A stretch of DNA of 17,262 bases from DATJYV01 sp035499415 (GTDB lineage: Bacteria > Bacteroidota > Ignavibacteria > UBA10030), in assembly GCA_035499415.1 (NCBI GenBank), contig DATJYV010000066.1, positions 1 through 17,262 of the forward strand, given 5' to 3'. Shown one piece after another: positions 14,057-17,262 of the stretch. The notes beneath the pieces were generated by a model. The model had not been told where the DNA came from. It searched no databases and saw nothing but the letters and a program-made list of their open reading frames with translations. The position numbers and the translations under genes are program-made. The stretch's first letter is position 1. Every line of letters begins with the position of its first letter.

Positions 14057-14524
14057 TCAACGATTCCCGGGAGTTTTTGTTCCTGAGAGGGGTTTGCTTG
14101 TGAAATCAAACTCGAAATGCTCTGGAGGATTCTTGTCATAGTTGCTCAATTTGACCCATGTCGGTTTCACGCGGAAGTACATGATCCCGGGCCATTTCAA
14201 TCGATCCCGCCCATCCGGAAATCGCCTGAAGTAGATTTCTTTCAATTGTTCAAGCTCCTTCCCCCGCGGTTCATCGGCGATTCCTTCGTATTGCACCGTC
14301 CGCTCATCTCCGTCGGTCATCCCTCCGATGACGAAAGCGATCCGGGGGTTCTTCCGGAGATTCCGGACTTTTCTATTTGCCTCGACCGTATCGAAAAAGA
14401 GTTCGAGAGTGTCGGTCACGACAAAACCCACGACGGCGGCTTGAGGTGCGAGCGAATCCGATACGCTCGCCTGGACGGCGATCGAGTGGGAGCGAAGAAC
14501 GTGAAGGAGGTCGGAGCGGGTCAA
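14057..14524 (-). CDS. Pyridoxamine-phosphate-oxidase-like FMN split-barrel protein
   Basis: A 155-residue cytosolic protein. The split-barrel pattern is clear: HSIAVQASVSDSLAPQAAVVGF, LELFFDTVEANRKVRNLRKNPRIAFVIGG (the RK..NLRKNPR stretch is the usual FMN-phosphate region), RTVQYEGIADEP, and a C-terminal strand IMYFRVKPTWVKLSNYD. Such proteins bind FMN or F420 and reduce or protect small molecules; true PdxH activity is not implied. It starts at TTG 14524 with AAGGA ten bases upstream; an in-frame stop lies just beyond and no ATG is available. It follows 27 bases after the beta-barrel-like gene and is probably co-transcribed with it. Confidence 0.85.
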   Translation of the reverse strand: MTRSDLLHVLRSHSIAVQASVSDSLAPQAAVVGFVVTDTLELFFDTVEANRKVRNLRKNPRIAFVIGGMTDGDERTVQYEGIADEPRGKELEQLKEIYFRRFPDGRDRLKWPGIMYFRVKPTWVKLSNYDKNPPEHFEFDFTSKPLSGTKTPGNR

Positions 14525-14551
14525 TTTATTCTCGTCCTTCCATTGACGCCG

Positions 14552-15181
14552 TCATAAGCCCCATTGACACGTGAGGGTCAAGGGAACGAACACCTCGTCA
14601 GCGCTGATGAGAGTCACAAATCTCGCCTCGGCAACCACGTCAAAACCAGGACTGACTGCCAGAAGTACTCCGAGCCCGACGGAACCGAATGCTCGGATGA
14701 ATGCCGTCCCCGTTCCGTTGTACGTCTCACTCGATACGATTTCCGGTTGCGACTCCATCCAGGTGGACACCGTAATTCTTCCGACGTTTGTCGCGATGAC
14801 ACCTGCGTGAAGGGCCAGGAACGGTCTCAGATTCGCGCCGTGGTTGGCAAACCGAATGCCCGCCGAACTTTCATAGATGTTTGTCGGTTTTCCGCTGACG
14901 CTCCAGTTCAGACCGGTAACCTCGGGGACGGCAAGAACCACCGCTCCCCCCTCGTATGGCAGTCGCGAGCAGCGAACATCCCAGAGCAAATCCGTTTCGC
15001 TGGACAGCGAACAGGATATTCCGCTTCCGACCGTCCAACCGTTCGTCCAATTTGCCAGAACCGAACCCCCCTGTACGTTGTAAAGATAGCCGGCAGTAAC
15101 TTCAAACCGAGTCTCAGCTTGACCGAACGCGAGAGTGGAGAGACTTGTGAGGATGATGAGAAGAAAGAAGAAACGCGTCAT
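14552..15181 (-). CDS. Outer-membrane beta-barrel-like exported protein
   Basis: A 209-residue protein starting at ATG 15181 (AAGGG about 8 bases upstream). Signal peptide at 1-21 (FFFLLIILTSLSTLAFGQ). The rest alternates polar and hydrophobic residues in strands of 8 to 12 (RFEVTAGYLYNV, GWTVGSGISCSL, NLRPFLALHAGVIATNV, GFDVVAEARFVTLI) and ends in LTLTCQWGL, which fits a small eight-strand outer-membrane barrel. It shows no enzyme motif. I cannot assign a ligand. An extra upstream reading frame to 15307 includes the hairpin region and is not used. Confidence 0.7.
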   Translation of the reverse strand: MTRFFFLLIILTSLSTLAFGQAETRFEVTAGYLYNVQGGSVLANWTNGWTVGSGISCSLSSETDLLWDVRCSRLPYEGGAVVLAVPEVTGLNWSVSGKPTNIYESSAGIRFANHGANLRPFLALHAGVIATNVGRITVSTWMESQPEIVSSETYNGTGTAFIRAFGSVGLGVLLAVSPGFDVVAEARFVTLISADEVFVPLTLTCQWGL

Positions 15182-15207
15182 TGGCTGAGCCCTTGGGGCG
15201 CCGTGAG

Positions 15208-15227
15208 CCCCGACCCGAAGGTCGGGG
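15208..15227. repeat. Perfect 8-bp hairpin with UUCG loop (minus-strand RNA)
   Basis: Arms CCCCGACC (15208-15215) and GGTCGGGG (15220-15227) enclose 4 bases. As minus-strand RNA the loop is UUCG, an extra-stable tetraloop. It lies between the FAD oxidoreductase stop (15285) and the barrel gene ATG (15181), within a transcript if the two are co-transcribed. No U-tract follows, so it is not a standard terminator. The downstream arm can instead pair with GCCCC close to the ribosome-binding site (plus-strand GGGGC 15195-15199 with GCCCC 15207-15211). Confidence 0.75.
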
Positions 15228-15284
15228 AGATTGGGTCGTTTTGTCGTCGAACCCAAACGTCGGTTTGCGTGATTTCCTCCCAAT

Positions 15285-16397
15285 TCAGAACAGCAATCCC
15301 TCCACATATTTCGCGATTGCCGGCGATGCGGTGAGCCCGGGAGATTCGATACCGATCAAGTTCACGAATCCTTCAAGGCCTTTCTCACTTTCGTGTTTGA
15401 TCAAAAAATCTTTCACCGGCTCCCCCTCACGCTGAAGCTTGGGCCGCACCCCGCTCATCTCCGGCATCAGCTCTTCGTCCGAAATGCCTGGAAAATACCT
15501 TCGAATCGCCTGCCCGAAGGATGTGCGCTTCGATTCCGCAACGCTGTAATCAAACACCCTATTCGCAAGATACTCCACGTCGGGACCGAATTTAAGTCGT
15601 CCGGACAAATCCAGAAGCGCGTGAATACCGAGACTTGTCCTGGTCGGAAGGGGGTAGACCAGCCGATGCAAGAGTTGCGCCTTCGAGGCAGGGACGGAGA
15701 AGTACGACCCCTTTGCAAGGACAAGACGATATCCCTCCTTGTCGACGTCCATTCCCGCCAATGCCGCGACCCGGTCCGAACCGAGGCCGGCCGCATTGAT
15801 GACGATTTCACTCGTGATCGTCGACTTCGTACCTGCTTCCTCGACCGTCAATCGATATCCGTCAGCCGCTTTTTCGATTCCTGAGAGCGCGCATCGATGC
15901 TGGACGGTAGCCCCTTTTGCGCATGCCTCTGAATAGAAATGGTCCATCAACTCGTGCGCGCTGATGATGCCGCTCGAAGGGGAAAAGATCGACGCGACCG
16001 CACGAACATGCGGCTCCAACTCCAGCGTCTGCTTCTTATCGAGCATCTGCAATTCGACGCCGTTCTTCAACCCGTTGGCGTAGATCGTCTCCAGCTTCGC
16101 GACTTCGGCCTCCTCGGTTGCGACGATAATTTTCGTGAGACGTTTGTGTGCAATCCCATGCCTTGCGCAGACATCGTACAGCATTTCCCGACCCTCAACG
16201 CACAACCGCGCCCGCAGCGATTCCGGCGAATGATAAATGCCGGCATGGATGACCTCGCTGTTTCTGCTCGATGTTTCCATTCCATACTTCTCGTTTTTCT
16301 CAAGCACGAGCAGCCGCGGATGGTGTTCAGCCAGCCTCGCGGCGATCGCAAGACCTACAACGCCGGCGCCGACGATGGTGACTTCAAAATCAGACAT
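15285..16397 (-). CDS. FAD-dependent oxidoreductase, L-2-hydroxyglutarate oxidase-like
   Basis: A 370-residue DAO-type flavoprotein. The Rossmann motif VTIVGAGVVGLAIAARLAE (Gly10, Gly12, Gly15) binds FAD and is followed by LLVLEKNEKYGMETSSRNSEVIHAGIYH (quoted in parts: SSRNSEVIHAGIYH is the LhgO/L2HGDH-type signature). INAAGLGSD and LAKGSYF mark the second dinucleotide-contact and substrate regions; SGVRPKLQ and NLIGIESPGLTASPAIAKYV close the domain. L-2-hydroxyglutarate oxidation to 2-oxoglutarate is the best guess; other 2-hydroxyacids are possible. Length fits the family (about 400 residues, slightly short). ATG 16397 is the first gene of the minus-strand block. Confidence 0.88.
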   Translation of the reverse strand: MSDFEVTIVGAGVVGLAIAARLAEHHPRLLVLEKNEKYGMETSSRNSEVIHAGIYHSPESLRARLCVEGREMLYDVCARHGIAHKRLTKIIVATEEAEVAKLETIYANGLKNGVELQMLDKKQTLELEPHVRAVASIFSPSSGIISAHELMDHFYSEACAKGATVQHRCALSGIEKAADGYRLTVEEAGTKSTITSEIVINAAGLGSDRVAALAGMDVDKEGYRLVLAKGSYFSVPASKAQLLHRLVYPLPTRTSLGIHALLDLSGRLKFGPDVEYLANRVFDYSVAESKRTSFGQAIRRYFPGISDEELMPEMSGVRPKLQREGEPVKDFLIKHESEKGLEGFVNLIGIESPGLTASPAIAKYVEGLLF

Positions 16398-16800
16398 GGA
16401 GTATCAGCGTGTTGAGGTCAGAGGATAAAGAACGAAGGACACAGTGAAGATACTCAAAAGTCGAAGAACCCGCATTCCTGGCCGACATTTTCCACGTCGC
16501 AAACTCGAAACATGCCCCGTGCGGAAAGGGGAATGCCGTCCCTCATGGCGGCTTGCATCCTCGACCCTTCATGAGTACGTTGAGGGGGAGATGCATTCGA
16601 AGAAGGACGAGGAATTTCGTGATTGGTTCATTTCTTCATTGGGTGACTGGAATGACCGGGAAGTGAAGGCGTGAAATGAGACCTTTTTATTTGCGATTGC
16701 GGAACTGTGGGAAAAGGCGAATCGTCTTGACATGGGACCCTCACCGGTTACCAAATCATCTCTGTACTCATTTACCAAACCTCCATCCTGCTTCCTCCGC
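16398..16800. other. 403-base gap between divergent genes
   Basis: The region lies between the FAD oxidoreductase (minus) and apaG (plus). It must contain promoters for both directions. The only coding candidate is the small ORF at 16444. A TTGACA is present at 16727-16732 but no matching -10 stands at the right distance. No clear inverted repeat or terminator is seen. Confidence 0.4.
16444..16674 (+). CDS. Doubtful 76-residue basic ORF
   Basis: Starts with GTG 16444, well placed after AAGGA (16435-16439). The first half is basic and irregular (KSRRTRIPGRHFPRRKLETC), while the second half reads like a plausible short helical protein (HEYVEGEMHSKKDEEFRDWFISSLGDWNDREVKA, described only in part here: DEEFRDWFISSLGDW). 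There is no recognised family. It may be a real small protein, or the remnant of a longer gene whose 5' part is lost; an ATG at 16591 (MHSKKDEEF) would give a 27-residue peptide. Confidence 0.3.
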   Translation: MKILKSRRTRIPGRHFPRRKLETCPVRKGECRPSWRLASSTLHEYVEGEMHSKKDEEFRDWFISSLGDWNDREVKA

Positions 16801-17184
16801 ATGAACTCCTTTACCGCAACAACCGAAAATATCCGCGTCACCGTCCGGCCGGTCTACCTTGACGGTCAGTCCGATGCGATCTCGAAAAAGTTCGTGTTTG
16901 CCTATTTCATCCGCATCGATAACCTGAGCGACCAGTCGGTTCGTCTGCTCCGCCGCCATTGGTATATTCGACACGGCAGCGGCAAGTCGGAAGAAGTGGA
17001 AGGGGAAGGAGTGATCGGCAAGCAGCCAACCATCGCGCCCGGGAAATTTCACGAGTACAACAGCTTCTGCATCCTCGAATCCATGGAGGGATATATGGAA
17101 GGGACGTACCTGATGACGCGTAAGAACGGGGATGAATTTCGCGTGGCTATTCCGCGGTTCACGCTGAGAGCGGCGGCAAATTAG
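16801..17184 (+). CDS. apaG: ApaG-domain protein
   Basis: A 127-residue immunoglobulin-like beta-sandwich protein of the ApaG family, historically linked to Co2+/Mg2+ efflux phenotypes, with biochemical role unclear. The signature runs the whole length: FTATTENIRVTVRPVYLDGQ, KFVFAYFIRIDNLSDQSVRLLRRHWYI, GEGVIGKQPTIAPGKFHEYNSF, EGYMEGTYLM and FRVAIPRFTL. The length matches E. coli ApaG (125 residues), so ATG 16801 is preferred over the upstream ATG at 16732, which would add 23 unrelated residues. No good ribosome-binding site precedes it. Confidence 0.93.
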   Translation: MNSFTATTENIRVTVRPVYLDGQSDAISKKFVFAYFIRIDNLSDQSVRLLRRHWYIRHGSGKSEEVEGEGVIGKQPTIAPGKFHEYNSFCILESMEGYMEGTYLMTRKNGDEFRVAIPRFTLRAAAN

Positions 17185-17200
17185 CGGTTGGCTCGTGGGA

Positions 17201-17262
17201 ATGAGCGGTAAGTTATTTTGGATAGGGTGTTTCCTGGCAATATTGGGCCTCTCGGCGAATAG
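17201..17262 (+). CDS. Start of a probable exported protein, cut by the window edge
   Basis: ATG 17201 opens a frame that stays open to the end of the window (20 codons): SGKLFWIGCFLAILGLSAN after Met. This has the Lys plus hydrophobic run typical of a signal peptide or membrane anchor. GTGGGA directly precedes the ATG, too close for an ideal ribosome-binding site. It lies 16 bases after the apaG stop. Nothing can be said about function. Confidence 0.4.
   Translation, partial: MSGKLFWIGCFLAILGLSAN

Noticed and set aside
14061..14080. TCCCGGGA followed by TTTTT as a terminator
   Set aside because: The stem is only a short palindrome without a loop, and it lies inside the 3' end of the minus-strand FMN protein gene with the T-run on the wrong strand for that gene.
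13709..14086. 125-residue plus-strand ORF in the gap
   Set aside because: The composition is irregular, rich in Arg, Ser, Gly and His, and it spans the inverted-repeat element; no domain pattern is seen.
14564..15334. 256-residue plus-strand ORF opposite the barrel-like gene
   Set aside because: It has no domain pattern; the minus strand shows a signal peptide and beta-strand alternation.
16727..16732. TTGACA as -35 of an apaG promoter
   Set aside because: No acceptable -10 hexamer lies 16 to 18 bases downstream.

Overview
The window (about 17.3 kb, GC-rich) reads as chromosomal DNA of a Bacteroidota/Chlorobiota-type (FCB group) bacterium, most likely a relative of Ignavibacteria. The main evidence is a secreted glycosidase ending in a type IX secretion sorting domain (NYPNPFNPVTTIEYQIP). 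LytS/LytTR regulation and a CxxCH haem-binding periplasmic protein fit this. No phage, conjugation, CRISPR, tRNA or rRNA genes are visible. The exact taxon is an inference.

Layout. (1) Positions 15-2934, plus strand: an envelope-sensing operon of a short LiaF-TM-like protein, a full LiaF-like protein, a LytS-type histidine kinase and a LytTR response regulator. (2) 3014-6294, plus strand: a secreted amidohydrolase of the N-acyl-D-amino-acid deacylase family, an Fpg/MutM-like DNA glycosylase and a haem-binding-domain protein. (3) 16397-6312, minus strand, about 10 kb. Reading downstream: an LhgO-like FAD oxidoreductase, an outer-membrane beta-barrel-like protein, an FMN split-barrel protein, a 400-bp gene-free gap, then PH-domain membrane protein - cyclase - DUF1353 - secreted GH3, then VOC protein - tag - DUF3574, then pirin - small ORF(s) - small membrane protein - DUF1905/YdeI-like protein. 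(4) 16444-17262, plus strand: a doubtful small ORF, apaG, and the start of a gene running off the window.

How the genes relate. The first operon resembles the LiaFSR envelope-stress logic, but the kinase and regulator are of the LytS/LytTR families. The minus-strand block looks like several short transcription units with tight couplings (ATGA, TGATG). It includes one DNA-alkylation repair gene (tag) and many poorly characterised enzymes, so it does not read as one pathway.

Most unexplained signal: the gap at 13657-14056 holds a roughly 205-bp element bounded by perfect 11-bp inverted repeats. It folds into nested stems, including an apparent multi-branched junction. It could be a non-autonomous mobile or dispersed repeat or a structured RNA; sequence alone does not decide. 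Other points are two metalloenzyme-family proteins lacking canonical metal ligands, a UUCG hairpin with an alternative pairing partner, and a response regulator whose best ribosome-binding site points at an ACG codon.
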